Positions 22,703 to 32,866 of a stretch of 64,000 bases of DNA are shown in pieces. Under the pieces are notes generated by a model, which was not told the DNA's origin, made no database searches, and saw only the letters and a list, made by a program, of their open reading frames with translations. The stretch covers positions 16,125,193 to 16,189,192 of the forward strand of contig JAGTTD010000009.1 of NCBI GenBank assembly GCA_018398585.1, in the 5' to 3' direction. Source of the stretch: Simmondsia chinensis (Eukaryota; Streptophyta; Magnoliopsida; Caryophyllales; Simmondsiaceae). Numbering within the stretch: position 1 is the stretch's first letter; every line of letters begins with the position of its first letter. A program made the position numbers and the translations under genes.

Positions 22703-23327
22703 CTGCATGAAAAGAACACCATAAGATTAAATAGAAATTTTACTCATTTATTAAATATGTCGGGAACTCTCAATTCTTACCTAAATTATCTAATAAATGG
22801 GTAACTCATGGATTACCTGTTTTATTATACAAGTGACCCTTTTTTTTTGTTATATGTTAGTTTGTCAATTTATAGATATGCTAATAGTTTGCACTTGAAG
22901 TTCACACTAACCGTTAATCTCTGTTGTGTTCGTTATGTGCCTAATTATCCTAATAGATGATATCGCTTTCCCAAAACGCAGTTAAAACACCATACCAAAT
23001 GCAAACAATAATCGTTTAGTACAAAATTATGGCTCTATTTGCTTTGATAAAACATTTTCATCTCAATCTATTGTTTATTTGCATAACTTCATGGTAATAA
23101 CGACAATTATAGAAAAATGTTATCCGCCATTTAGAATAAATTGACCTTCCCTCAGTGAAAAGAGAAAATGTTTTCTAATATATTCTTAAGTCATATGCCT
23201 CACTTCAATCTCAACTTACCATTTTTTTCAACTATAAGGACAAAATTTTAGGAAAAGCATAAGCTATTTCCCATTGAGCCAAACAAAGCCTACGAAGGAT
23301 TTTGGGTGTGATAAGAAAACAAAAATT

Positions 23328-23558
23328 CTTGGCGGGTTCGATTTGGGAACCACCATGCCATGTGCTTGCCTTCGATTTCTTCTCCATGAATTTATCGAGG
23401 AAGGCGGTAAGAGAAAGATTGTTCAAGGGGTTGCCATTGTAGACGATATTAGCATCAGAAATAAGTGTCTTGACCATGGTGGAGACCGACGGATGTGCGT
23501 GAGGAGCTGGCACCATTAGCTCCCACCAACTTGCTCGGTTTGCGTTACTATTTTCCCA
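23328..23558 (-). pseudogene. NOC1: Upstream exon of the same NOC1/CEBPZ fragment
   Basis: The minus strand reads NANRASWWELMVPAPHAHPS, STMVKTLISDANIVYNGNPL, SLTAFLDKFMEKKSKAST and WHGGSQIEPAK, which I associate with the conserved CBF/NOC1 domain end that precedes the exon at 22702. It ends at AAG (23328-23330), where a donor should follow, but the next bases are AATTTT, so the GT is lost. No further upstream exons are visible before 24300 on this strand. The gene is therefore a 5'-truncated, two-exon remnant rather than a working copy. Confidence 0.72.
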
Positions 23559-23559
23559 A

Positions 23560-24320
23560 GAAAGTGAAGATATTTGTCAATGGAAAGCAAATCACAATTC
23601 ATAAAAGAAAAGGAATTGATCAATTAGTTACTTGACTTTTGAATATTTATTATTTAAGCAACCTAATATTTTAATATATATAATGAAGTACAAGAGATTG
23701 GAGAATTTTATTGCCAATACATTTATATTAAAATTTGATGAATTTTATCAGAATCTACCCAATTTTTGCTAGAAAATGTTGATGTACATGATTAAACGAT
23801 AATGTATTTACATGATAATTATCAAAGGAGCCCCTCATTTATACCTTCCTTATTAATAGTTCAAATAATAATATTCATATAAGGTATATGTATTTATTAA
23901 TTCAAATTATAAAATTAAAAATTATTTTAAATTAAAAAGTTATTTTATTATTTTTTTAATTTTAAAGATATAAAATGTAAAAAATATAAAAAATAAAAAA
24001 GTTGGCCACTGTTAAGTCATGCAACAGTTGCATGACATTTGTAACATCATATAACATGTGGCAAGTTCTTCTACGCCCTTTGAAACATCGTGCAATGATA
24101 GGTGAATAGTAAAATGTGCCATTTTACTAAATATTTTCTGGATTGTGCCAAATTGCTAATTTTTTTAAAATAATATGCCATTTTGCTAAAAAATTTCAAA
24201 TAAGGCCTAATATCTGCATTTTGTATATATGTAGGAGGCTAAGAACCATATCATTGAAATAGCTTATTTTATATTTTTATTCCCCATATTTATAGAGTTA
24301 AATTATTAATAACAAAACGT
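23560..24320. other. No gene seen; AT-rich spacer
   Basis: Very AT-rich, with repeated TGCCATTTTGCTAAA/TGTGCCAAATTGCTAA phrases near 24115-24190. No exon, LTR or tail recognised. Confidence 0.5.
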
Positions 24321-24333
24321 GTTCTTCTAGTAG

Positions 24334-24790
24334 TTAGGCTAACAATCGGGGATTGAATTTGAGCGACTCTTTCGAGTTAAGGCACGATGTCCGGGTCTCT
24401 TCTATCCGAATGGCGGGTTCTAGTCCTTTCTCCTCTGTCTTCGAGCTAGCGATTCGGCTTAATTCATCTACTTTGACGTGCTTGGTTCGCGGTATGAGGT
24501 GGATTTTGATGAAAGAGAATGTTTCTGCTTCCTTGTTCACCATTTCCAAATATTCTTTCATGGCGGTGCTTCTTGCTCGTAAATCCCTTGGGCTTGCTTG
24601 ACGATTGGCTGAAAGTCGCTGAATACCTCCACTTGGTGTGTCCCCGCCTTTTGGGCCATTCTTAGTCCGTGGAAGAGTGCTTCGTACTCGGCTTCGTTGT
24701 TACTAGTTCTGAACTTGAACCTCAGGGGGTAAAGTAAATGTTGCCTTTCGGATATTAGCACCGCGCTTACCTTTGTTGCGGTGGCCTAAG
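24334..24790 (-). pseudogene. Tat-type aRNH, C-terminal part
   Basis: LRFKFRTSNNEAEYEALFHG, QVEVFSDFQPIVKQAQG and the shifted tail HLIPRTKHVKVDELSRIAS are the second half of the plant gypsy aRNH domain. Immediately upstream it reads KVSAVLISERQ, which resembles the end of the RT/RNase H connection (compare TVSTVLIS at about 25980), not the expected first half of aRNH. This suggests a recombination junction between two copies. Confidence 0.75.
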
Positions 24791-24837
24791 CCCTTGCCAT
24801 TTGGGGTGCATTTTTCTTTGAATATTGCCTCATGTTG

Positions 24838-25170
24838 TAGTAGAATTATTATTGAGTCCGACTGCCTAGAAGCTATTGTAGCCTTGAAGTGTGATTAAGA
24901 TCCTCCGTGGCCTATCCAAGCGTTAGTTACGTATGTTCTTAAACTCAATATTGTTTTTTACTGTATTTACTTTCGATGGGTTCCCCATAATTGTAATCGT
25001 ATAGCTCATGTGGTAGCTATCCATTTTGACAATTTTTAATCATTTATAGTGGTTAGCCCCGCTATCCCAACTTTGATGTTATTTGTCAGGACATGGAATT
25101 TATTCCTCTTTCACCAGAGGCTGGTTATCTTGATTCAAAAAAAAAATATATATATATATATATGTATAGT
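24838..25170 (+). mobile_element. 5'-truncated LINE fragment (RNase H end and A-rich tail)
   Basis: The plus strand reads ESDCLEAIVALK, a stop, then DPPWPIQALV and FRWVPHNCNRIAHVVA. This is the pattern of the RNase H domain found at the end of plant L1-type LINE ORF2 (and of some host RVT_3 proteins). About 130 bp later the sequence ends in CAAAAAAAAAA followed by (TA)n at 25148-25163, fitting a LINE 3' tail. It lies inside the gypsy element on the opposite strand. Confidence 0.6.
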
Positions 25171-25348
25171 ACTAGATGATATTATAGTTCCTAGTGCGCT
25201 AGACACCTTAGTTACCATATGATATCACTAGATTTACATGTGGAGTTCTAAACATCAAGCATCTGCCACGATCGCATTGGAAGAAATGCCCATTTTTCTT
25301 CCAAGCTATGAGATGGATCTACTAACATTAAGGTTTACAACTTGCCTT

Positions 25349-26466
25349 CTAAAAATTGGGATCTAACATACTTAAACTCATGTAAGAAATTAATTGTACA
25401 TGCTGCAACAAAGAAAGGGCAGTTCGACTCATGAAATTGGCATACAGGAGATGTACATATAAGTCCAAGTAGGGTTCCATCCCAAAATCAATGGACATCA
25501 AGTGAAGTAACGCATTATTGATCTCTTCTCTCTCACAACTCCTACGTGAGATTCTTAATAGAATGCCTGCTCTGCTCCCCTGGTTGTTGGAAGATCCATC
25601 TACGTACAGCTTCCATGATCCTTCCGAGGTATCCCGCAATCCGGGGCTTGGCGACACCAAGTTGGTGAATGAGCATTCTGCTAAGAAGTTGGCTAGAACA
25701 TGTGCCTTTATCGTGGTCCTTGACTCGAACAGAATGTCAAAGTCGGAGAGTTCGACCGCCCAGGACAGCATTCTCCCTGAGCACTCTAGTCGTTGGAGTG
25801 ATTTCTGTAAGGGCTGGTTGGTCCGTATCTGGATACTATGTGCCTGAAAGTAAGGTCGGAGCTTCCGTGCGGCTATGACAATGGCATAGGCAAGTTTCTT
25901 GATATGGGGGTATCGTGTCTCGGCATTCCTCAATATCTGACTTACGAAGTAGGTCGACAGCTGGAGGCTTTCCCTTTAGGATATTAGCACCGTGCTTACC
26001 GTGTTTTCTGATGCCGAGACATGGAGGATTAAATCCTCTCCCTGAATATGTGTTGACATGACCAGGAGCTTAGCCAAGTGTTCCTTGAGTTCTCGGAGGG
26101 TTGTTCACAAGTTTCGTCCCAATTGAAGACCTCTCTTTTTCGTAGTATCTTAAAGAAAGGGAGGGATCGATGCGCTAACCGGCTGATGAATTTGTTTAGA
26201 GCGGCCAGGAAGCCAGTTAGCTTCTGGATGTCCCTTGGTGTTTTCGGGGTCTCCATCCTTTGTACGGCGTCTATCTTAGTGGGGTTGGCCTCTATCCCTC
26301 TTGCGCTCATGTTGAAGCCCACGAATTTTCCTTCCGAAACAGTGAACGTGCATTTGTCCAGATTAAGACGCATTCCATGAGCCTTAAGCATTTCCAAAGT
26401 CTCTTTTAAATTGCCCACGTGATCGAAGGCCTCCTTGCTTTTTATGATCATATTGTCGACGTACAC
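25349..26466 (-). pseudogene. Gypsy reverse transcriptase end, RNase H and start of aRNH
   Basis: From 26466 down: YVDNMIIKSK (the YVDD catalytic motif with the second Asp changed to Asn), LNLDKCTFTVSEGKFVGF and PRDIQKLTGFLAALNKFI. After TVSTVLIS a stop intervenes, then NAETRYPHIKKLAYAIVIAA, MLSWAVELSDFDILFESR (RNase H) and GSWKLYVDGSSNNQGSRAGI, the start of aRNH with its catalytic Asp. Below about 25520 the frame continues into unrelated sequence (to 25349). The Asp-to-Asn change alone should abolish polymerase activity. Confidence 0.85.
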
Positions 26467-26484
26467 CTTTAAGTTCTTTCCTAT

Positions 26485-26940
26485 CTATTGCCAAAAGACA
26501 TGGTTGACCAAGCGCTGGTATGTGGCTCCAGCATTTTTCAGTCCAAACGGCATGACTTGGAAACAATATGTGCCCTCATGGGCGATGAAAGATATTTTCA
26601 ACTTGTCTTCCGCGTCCCTTGCGATTTGATGATATCCGGAGAAAGCATCCAGGAAACCGAATAGCGCATTTCCCGTCGTAGAGTTAACCAGCTGGTCTAT
26701 TTTAGGAAGGGGGAACAAGTCCTTCGGGCAAGCTTGATTCAGGTCGGTGAAGTCCACACACATTCGCTAGCTTCCGTTCGGCTTCCTCACTAGGACCATG
26801 TTCGCTAACCAATCTGGGTACAACACTTCTTGTATGAAGCCGGCCTTAAGATGTTTTTGTACATCTTCACTTATAACCTTGTTCCGTTCAGTGTAAAAGT
26901 TCGCTTTTTTTGTTTCACCGGCTTTTTTTTGGGCTAAATG
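26485..26940 (-). pseudogene. Gypsy reverse transcriptase, N-terminal part
   Basis: The region 26764-26900 encodes YPDWLANMVLVRKPNGS, then a stop, and 26763-26485 encodes MCVDFTDLNQACPKDLFPLP, FLDAFSGYHQIARD and MPFGLKNAGATYQRLVNHVF. A TAG at about 26485 separates it from the YVDN part. These are the fingers and palm motifs of Ty3/gypsy RT. Confidence 0.85.
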
Positions 26941-27122
26941 TTCAAGCGATGGCTGATGATTCGACTATCTATTCCCAACATCTCATCCGCGGAATATGCG
27001 AAGACCTCCTGGTATTGTCTGAGCACATACTGGATCTGGTCTCTTACATCTGCGCCTAACTGTGTCTCAACCTGGACCGACTTCCCCAGTCCTATTTGGA
27101 CTTTGATGATTTCCTCCGGTCC

Positions 27123-27341
27123 TCAGCCCATCTTCTCTTCGCTTTCCGTCTCGCGGTCCTCGTGTATGTCTTGGGCATAGCAACAACTGCGAGTTATTTG
27201 TTGACAACCTCTCACGGTCATGACGCCCCCTTTGTCAGTTTCAAATTTCATAGCGAGGTGGTAAGTTGACACCACCACGGTAGCTAATGAATTCAGCATG
27301 GGGCATCCTAGGATGGGGTTAAACGCTGAGCGGGCCACCAT
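27123..27341 (-). pseudogene. Gypsy protease-adjacent region
   Basis: MVARSAFNPILGCPMLNSLA followed by STYHLAMKFETDKGGVMTVR and GCQQITRSCCY is the conserved end of the Tat-type retropepsin domain, where R(S/P)xxNxILGRP is typical. The catalytic DTG part would lie upstream at about 27400-27560, but that stretch is broken into short frames. Confidence 0.7.
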
Positions 27342-27579
27342 GACATAAAGTTTAGCATTAAGCGTATGCCCTTGTTCTCCATCTCAAGAGGATATCAAGC
27401 TTTATGGTGCCTAGTGGATCAACCACCTCGCCAGAGAATCCCACGAGGTTCCCTGCCATGGGGAGTAATTTCTCAAGCGATATTCCCTACACTTGACAAT
27501 CTTTGGTGTCATACCTCAACATTTCATGGTACTCGCACCATATGTTTGGGTTAGGTCGGGCTGTAGGGCTTGCGGGAGC

Positions 27580-28235
27580 CTAGTCCCTTCTCATTTCCGG
27601 TTTTTTAACCTCTAAGAGTAGCCTGGGGGGTCTCCTAGGGCCAGTATTGCGAACCCTCCTCACGTCCTTCGTAGTTCTTTCAATCTTCTGGTTAGGGCCC
27701 GGAGCATGCGTCTCATGTTTTCGGTACTCATGCCTAGGCGGTTCTGTTTTGTCCATCATGTGTTCTGCGATGATGTATTTGTCAGCTTTGGTCCATAGTG
27801 CGTTCACAATCATGGGGAGAGCCTTGGAAAGGGAAAATTTGAAGTCACTGTTCCAAAGTCCGTTGATAAAGGTGGCAATGGCAGTTTGATCAGCTAAGTT
27901 TGGGATGCCGATCATTGCTTTTGAGAATCATCGGACAAATGCCCTCAAGGACTCACCGTCGGCTTGTTGGAGCTGGATTAACTGGGCAACGGTTTTCTTT
28001 CTCCTTTTGTTGCTAAGAAAGTGTCGAGTAAATTTCTCGGACAGCTCCTTGAAGCTTCATATGGACCGTTGGGTAGAGAGGCAAACAAGGCCTAAGCCAT
28101 GCCTTTGAGGGTGGGTGGGAAACACTTACACCACACGTCCTTGGATGCGTCTTGTATGTACATCGGTATCACAAATCCTAAGATGTGGTCATCCGGGTCT
28201 TGCATCCCGTCGAACAACTCCAAATTTGCCATTTT
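27580..28235 (-). pseudogene. Gypsy gag (Retrotrans_gag domain)
   Basis: On the minus strand, MANLELFDGMQDPDDHILGF, YIQDASKDVWCKCFPPTLKG and KTVAQLIQLQQADGESLRAF lie in short shifted frames, followed by the open frame 27915-27580 (MIGIPNLADQTAIATFINGL, ADKYIIAEHMMD). This is the plant gypsy capsid domain. A stop in the KGMA*ALF segment and several phase changes show decay. The proline- and arginine-rich end (27600-27700) would have preceded protease. Confidence 0.8.
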
Positions 28236-28620
28236 TGCTTTTCCCAATAGGGGCGGCAAGTATCTGAGGAGTTAAGAGCGAATGGGTGATGGGAGTTCTT
28301 CCCATAAGCCCGCATGCTGCCCCCTCCGAGGCTGTGTCGGAATCCGCCTCGCGTGAGGGACAAGTCCTTGCTGGTATGTTCCTCAAGTTGTGGGGGCGGC
28401 AAAGCGTCTTGTCTTCCTCCTTCTCTTGCTAGCTTCACTTGCTACCGTGCTCCATGGAAGCAAGGGATTCGAAGACTTGCTATGAGTGGTCACAATCAGC
28501 GAGTTGCATGATTAGTGCGCGGAGCTCGTGGAGCTGGTTGTGAATGACATATTGATCTCCTGATCACCTTGGGGAGGGGGAGATCCCGCAGAGTTATTCT
28601 GGGGAAAATTTTCCATTTAC

Positions 28621-28636
28621 CATAGACGATGCCAAC
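28621..28636 (-). promoter_or_regulatory. Gypsy primer-binding site
   Basis: On the minus strand, right after the LTR end ...CCAAAACA, comes GTTGGCATCGTCTATGG, a slightly altered form of TTGGCGCCGTCTGTGG, the usual primer region of Tat-like elements. Confidence 0.7.
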
Positions 28637-28838
28637 TGTTTTGGTACATGTTCTTTTAATGGAAGGCCAAACTCAGACCTCAAACTTTTATTAGATTTTT
28701 ATTAATTAACGATTTTATTACAAGGATTTTTGTTGGGATACAAGTGAAGGAATGAGAAAAATGGGGGGTGTCTCTGCTGTGGGGTCCTTCAAATGATTGT
28801 GAAGGGAGAGCAGTGAACTTAGTTTTCTCCAGGGTCCT
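28637..28838 (-). repeat. Tat-like LTR, first part (split by Athila)
   Basis: In plus orientation it starts TGTTTTGGTACATG and contains GGGTCCTTCAAATGATTGTGAAGGGAGAGCAGTGAAC. The related LTR at 38592 has the same start and the same central phrase. It is cut at 28838 by the insertion of the Athila-like element and continues at 36567. Confidence 0.75.
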
Positions 28839-30422
28839 TGTTGTGTTTTTCTACGTCTATCAAAATTTAATATAAAACCCTATCTATTAAACACATCTAA
28901 ACTGAAGTGTAGGGCAAGAGGGTGTCGAACCATAGGGACTAAGAGTGCGTGAATTTAATCTATGACCTAAATTGATTTAAGGAAAAGTGATATCTTCGTG
29001 TTAATTAATATAGAAAATGACAATTAAACTAAAGTAATCTACTACTAATCAGGAACATGTACTAAATTGGAGGCTAGGGTTTCGAATCCATCATTAGCCA
29101 ATTATTTTTGCGTCAACTCTTAAATTGGGATTATTAATTGTCGCAAGGCTAGTGGTTTAGGCTACAAGCTTCAACCTACTAAGATAATGTTGTTAATACT
29201 GCATATTGACCTTATCTAACTAAAGCATAAGCCAAATAGGCTATACCTAATGTATTATTAATTATTACGTATTGATCATATCTAACTGAAGCATAGGAAA
29301 GATAGGCTTTAATTAACGATTCGGTTAATACTATTGCTTGATTAATTAACACTAAGGCTACAAGCACAAAGAATTAATTTATAAATATCAATATTAAAAA
29401 TTAAAGGTTACAAAACTCAATAATCATATCAATTTAATAAATAATAAAAATATAAACTTCAAAGTATTTTTCTCAACCAAGCAATTCATGTAAACAATCA
29501 ACTTAACCCGAATTAAAAGTAAACAAAAGTTAAGGCTAAGATTTCATCTAACCCCAGAGAGCAAGTTAGCTCTCCATCAAAGATGATCCGGTGAAGGAGG
29601 AGATGAACAAACTCATGTCAGTCTTCAGGCTTATTTCAATCTTGTTCCAATTAAACAAAAAAGAAGGAATAATAAAAATCTGAAAGAACGAGAGAGAGTT
29701 GAGAGGAGAGAGAGAAAACAAGGGCCGTCCAGAACCAGCGAGAGCAGAACCCCAAAATCGATCTTATATCCCCTCCCCCCAAACTGACTTTCCCTTTCGT
29801 TGAACCCTATGTGTACTGGTGTGGGCCTGGACCTGAGATGCAGTGTTTGGGCTATGACGGGCTGAGGCCGGAGATGGAGGTCTAATCGGGCCGGAGGTCT
29901 AATCGGGCCGGAGTTTGGCCAAAGGTGATGCTGGTGACGATGTGGGCTGGGCCGTGGGTGGTAGTCGATCTGGGCTGGAGTTGGGCCGGAGGTGATGCTG
30001 CGTGTGTTGGGCTGCTAGGATGATGATAATGCGGTGAAGTTGGACTGGAGTTTAGGGCTGGAGGTGATGCTGGTGACGATGTGGGCTGGGCCGAGCTTGT
30101 TTGACTGGCTGGCCTCGGCCTGCATTTGGGGCTAGAGGTGGAGTTGGTTCGGGGATGGAGCGGGCGGAGCTTTGGGTTGAAGATGATGAATAGTCTAGGT
30201 GCGGGTCGGGCTTATACGTCGTTGTCCCGAATTTCGATTGATTTGATTTAGTTGTTTGAGCGTCGAGTTTATCTTATTTGCATCCAAATTTGACAATTTT
30301 CGTAACTTTAATTTCAAACCTGTTAAACATAAAAATTGCCAAAGTGAGTGTAGAACTATAATTAAATAGGTGCAAAATAATTAAAATAACAATTAAAAAA
30401 TGCGTATATACGAGACACTTTA
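28839..30422 (-). repeat. Athila 3' LTR
   Basis: In plus orientation it begins TGTTGTGTTTTTCTACGTC and ends near CGAGACACTTTA. About 400 bp (29810-30200) are GC-rich with repeated GGCTGGA, GGTGATGCTGG and GGGCCGG phrases, unlike the AT-rich remainder. On the minus strand the LTR is preceded by a purine tract (GTGTGGGGGTGTTAAAG). Confidence 0.85.
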
Positions 30423-31850
30423 ACACCCCCACACCTAACCTTTGCTAGTCCTTGAGCAAAGCATATGATTTAACATAAAAACTACAATGACCAACTACCC
30501 CAACTAACCCAACCTTCGCCAAGTTTTCTGAGATTAGCACCCATATTACAATTCAAGACAAGATTAAATCATCTAGAGCATTCTCCAATTCCATGAATTT
30601 GGATGATTAAATTTCAAAACTTGTCATAGAATTTCATTAACCTTGTATCAACTAATAGGAATTACTCAAGCAACGCACGAGTGAAAGTGAATAGGATTCC
30701 ATGCCATAGAATCTCCTCCAAATCTCGCTTCCAACCAAATATGTAAAGGTTTTGTGCACTCGCACCATTGAATCACCTCAACACATGCCTATACAAAGAG
30801 AAATTTTAAGTGGCATAAGAGTGACCACTTTACCACATTCTGACCTCAGTATAGCACAAAAGAACATCTTTGTCATGAATATAGACTAGTTTTCACTTTT
30901 TCTTTTGGACGAAACCCTTTTTTTTTTTCTTTTTTTCCTTTGCATTTTTTTTCTTTTTGTTTCCTCTTTCTTTTCTGTCCATTTTTGGACTTTTCTTTTT
31001 ATAGCACGTACTTCATCATTACAATTGACATTGACCAACCAGTACTTTACATAACATCAAGGGCAAGGATTAGGATAAGCTAATAAGGCAGGCTTGCAAA
31101 ACTCAAGATATATAAGGTTTTTTACTCAAATTCTTCAGATTTTCCGCAACACGAAAGTCCTATGCTCAATGAATATGTGAGTGGCATCAGTAGAACCCAT
31201 TAATAGTACCAGTGATCAACAATACTCATTAACAAGTATGAAGTAGAATCATTTAACTTCATGGAATTAAGAGAACAAAATAAGCAACTAATCCCACTGT
31301 CATCATAACATACGCGTCGATCAGGGAATACTTGGTTAAAAGGTTATAATGCAAGCTCAAAATGCACAAAAGATGCCAAAATTTTAAAAATTTGACCAAA
31401 AAAAATGAGCACATGCAAATGAGTCTCACCGCCACACCTAAATCATGCATTGTCCTTAATGCGACAACATCAATCATTAAAGCGCAAGAGATAGGTGAGA
31501 TGGAGCAATACAACCCAATGAGATGGTGTGGACATGTATATTGGAATCCTTCAACCCGAAGCAAGAACTTGAAAAGACAGAAAACAAACCTCGAAGCAAC
31601 TAATTAGGTCAAAAACTAAATTAAAACAAGAAATAACAAACCTCGGCTGCCTCCTAGGAGCACCAAGTTTTACGCCTTTAGCCAGGCGAAGTGGGGTCTA
31701 GCGAAGATCAAGTAATGGCATCAACCAAAGAAACAACTTCATCGAGCTCACCTAAGACAACATATATAGCACAATCAGAAGTGTCTCACGTGCTTTCAGG
31801 AGGGAGAGAATAGTCGGGTGGATGCCTAATGAGGGCAACAACAAGTGCAG
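30423..31850 (-). other. Athila 3' non-coding region
   Basis: No integrase motif on either strand. On the minus strand near 31645-31690, GGCTAAAGGCGTAAAACTTGG followed by TGCTCCTAGGAGGCAGCCGAGG resembles the conserved sequence found just after pol in Athila elements. A long T-rich stretch (30895-30990, purine-rich on minus) precedes the 3' LTR. Confidence 0.6.
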
Positions 31851-31851
31851 A

Positions 31852-32358
31852 TCAAAGCTTATGAAAAGCATCTAACCAAGACTCATTGATCTCAATGAAT
31901 ATTTCCTTAGATAGCACACTAGTCAATGGTCTAGCTAACTTCCCCCGATCCTTAAGGAATCCCTTATAGAAACTCGCATGACCTAGAAAGACTCTAACTT
32001 GTTTCCCATTTGAGGGAGGAAGCGAGTTCAAATTCATATCTATCTTAGCTCTATCAACCTCTATACCTTCCTTAGACAACCTATGGCCTAATACGATTTC
32101 CTCCTGAACCATAACATCGTGATTCTTCTCCCAACCCAAGACTTCTTTCATGTCCGAGTTCAACCTTCGTTGCATCTCATTAGAAGGTTTTCCATTTTCA
32201 TCAAGAGGGTCGCTAACTACGGTAGAGGAGAGTGTTTGGTCTACCAAATCATCAACAATATCCACACAAAAACACTCTGACTCATCCTCACTAGTGGGTG
32301 ACAAAGAAGCCTTAAAAATGTTTAACTTAATAGTCATGTTTGCAAAACTAACATCCAT
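31852..32358 (-). pseudogene. Athila RT with its catalytic core deleted
   Basis: This 168-codon frame reads from the region after protease (SPTSEDESECFCVDIVDDLV, LGWEKNHDVMVQEEIVLGHR) straight into the RT tail (LSKEGIEVDRAKIDMNLNSL, VRVFLGHASFYKGFLKDRGK, ARPLTSVLSKE). The fingers and palm, including the YVDD and the FSGY-type motifs, are missing. The join is in frame, so the product is an internally deleted polymerase that cannot copy RNA. Confidence 0.8.
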
Positions 32359-32374
32359 TACCTCGGATCTACAG

Positions 32375-32734
32375 TTAATAGTAGCATTGGCCGTCGCTAA
32401 GAAAGGTCGACCTAGAATGACAATGACTAGAAGGTTCCATATCTAGCACAAGAAAATCAGTAAGAAACATGGCTTTGTCTACTTTCACTAGCACGTTAAC
32501 CAGCTCACCATGGGGGGTCCTAGTTGATCTATCCACTAACTGCAAGGTCACCGTGGTGGGTTGCAACTCTCCCAGGCCTAACTTCTTATAAACCGAGTAA
32601 GGGATAATGTTGACACTCGCTCCTAAGTCTGGTAAGGCTTTATCGATCGGGTAGTCTCCAAGCCAACAAGAGATGGTGGGGACACCAGGGTCTTTGTACT
32701 TAACTGGAGTGTCACACTTCAGAATAGAGCTCAC
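32375..32734 (-). CDS. Athila aspartic protease domain
   Basis: The frame contains CDTPVKYKDPGVPTISC, then ALPDLGASVNIIPYSVYKKL, GLGELQPTTVTLQLVDRSTR and VNVLVKVDKAMFLTDFLVLD. DLGASVN is the usual Athila form of the catalytic D(T/S)GA loop. Length and motif spacing are normal for the domain. It ends at a frameshift near 32375 just before the expected EMD-type motif. Confidence 0.85.
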   Translation of the reverse strand: MSSILKCDTPVKYKDPGVPTISCWLGDYPIDKALPDLGASVNIIPYSVYKKLGLGELQPTTVTLQLVDRSTRTPHGELVNVLVKVDKAMFLTDFLVLDMEPSSHCHSRSTFLSDGQCYY

Positions 32735-32866
32735 TTGCTCGGCTAAAAATACTTTTTTAGGCAGATGTGCTCTAGATCGCCTCTATTGGTTCAGTAGATC
32801 CTTAATGAACTTCGCATAGGCCGAGATCTATTTAATCGCATCAAGAAGGGGAATGTTTATCTTAAC

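Larger units (their letters stand above)
24320..28636 (-). mobile_element. Ty3/gypsy element of Tat type, truncated at its 3' side
   Basis: On the minus strand the order is primer site (28621-28636), gag, protease region, reverse transcriptase, RNase H and a second plant RNase H-like domain (aRNH), the hallmark of the Tat group (Retand/Ogre relatives). No integrase or 3' LTR is seen: similarity ends near 24320. Several frames are shifted or stopped. The upstream LTR begins at 28637 and is interrupted by the Athila-like element at 28839. A LINE fragment and unassigned sequence (about 24790-25350) lie between two parts of the aRNH. Confidence 0.85.
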
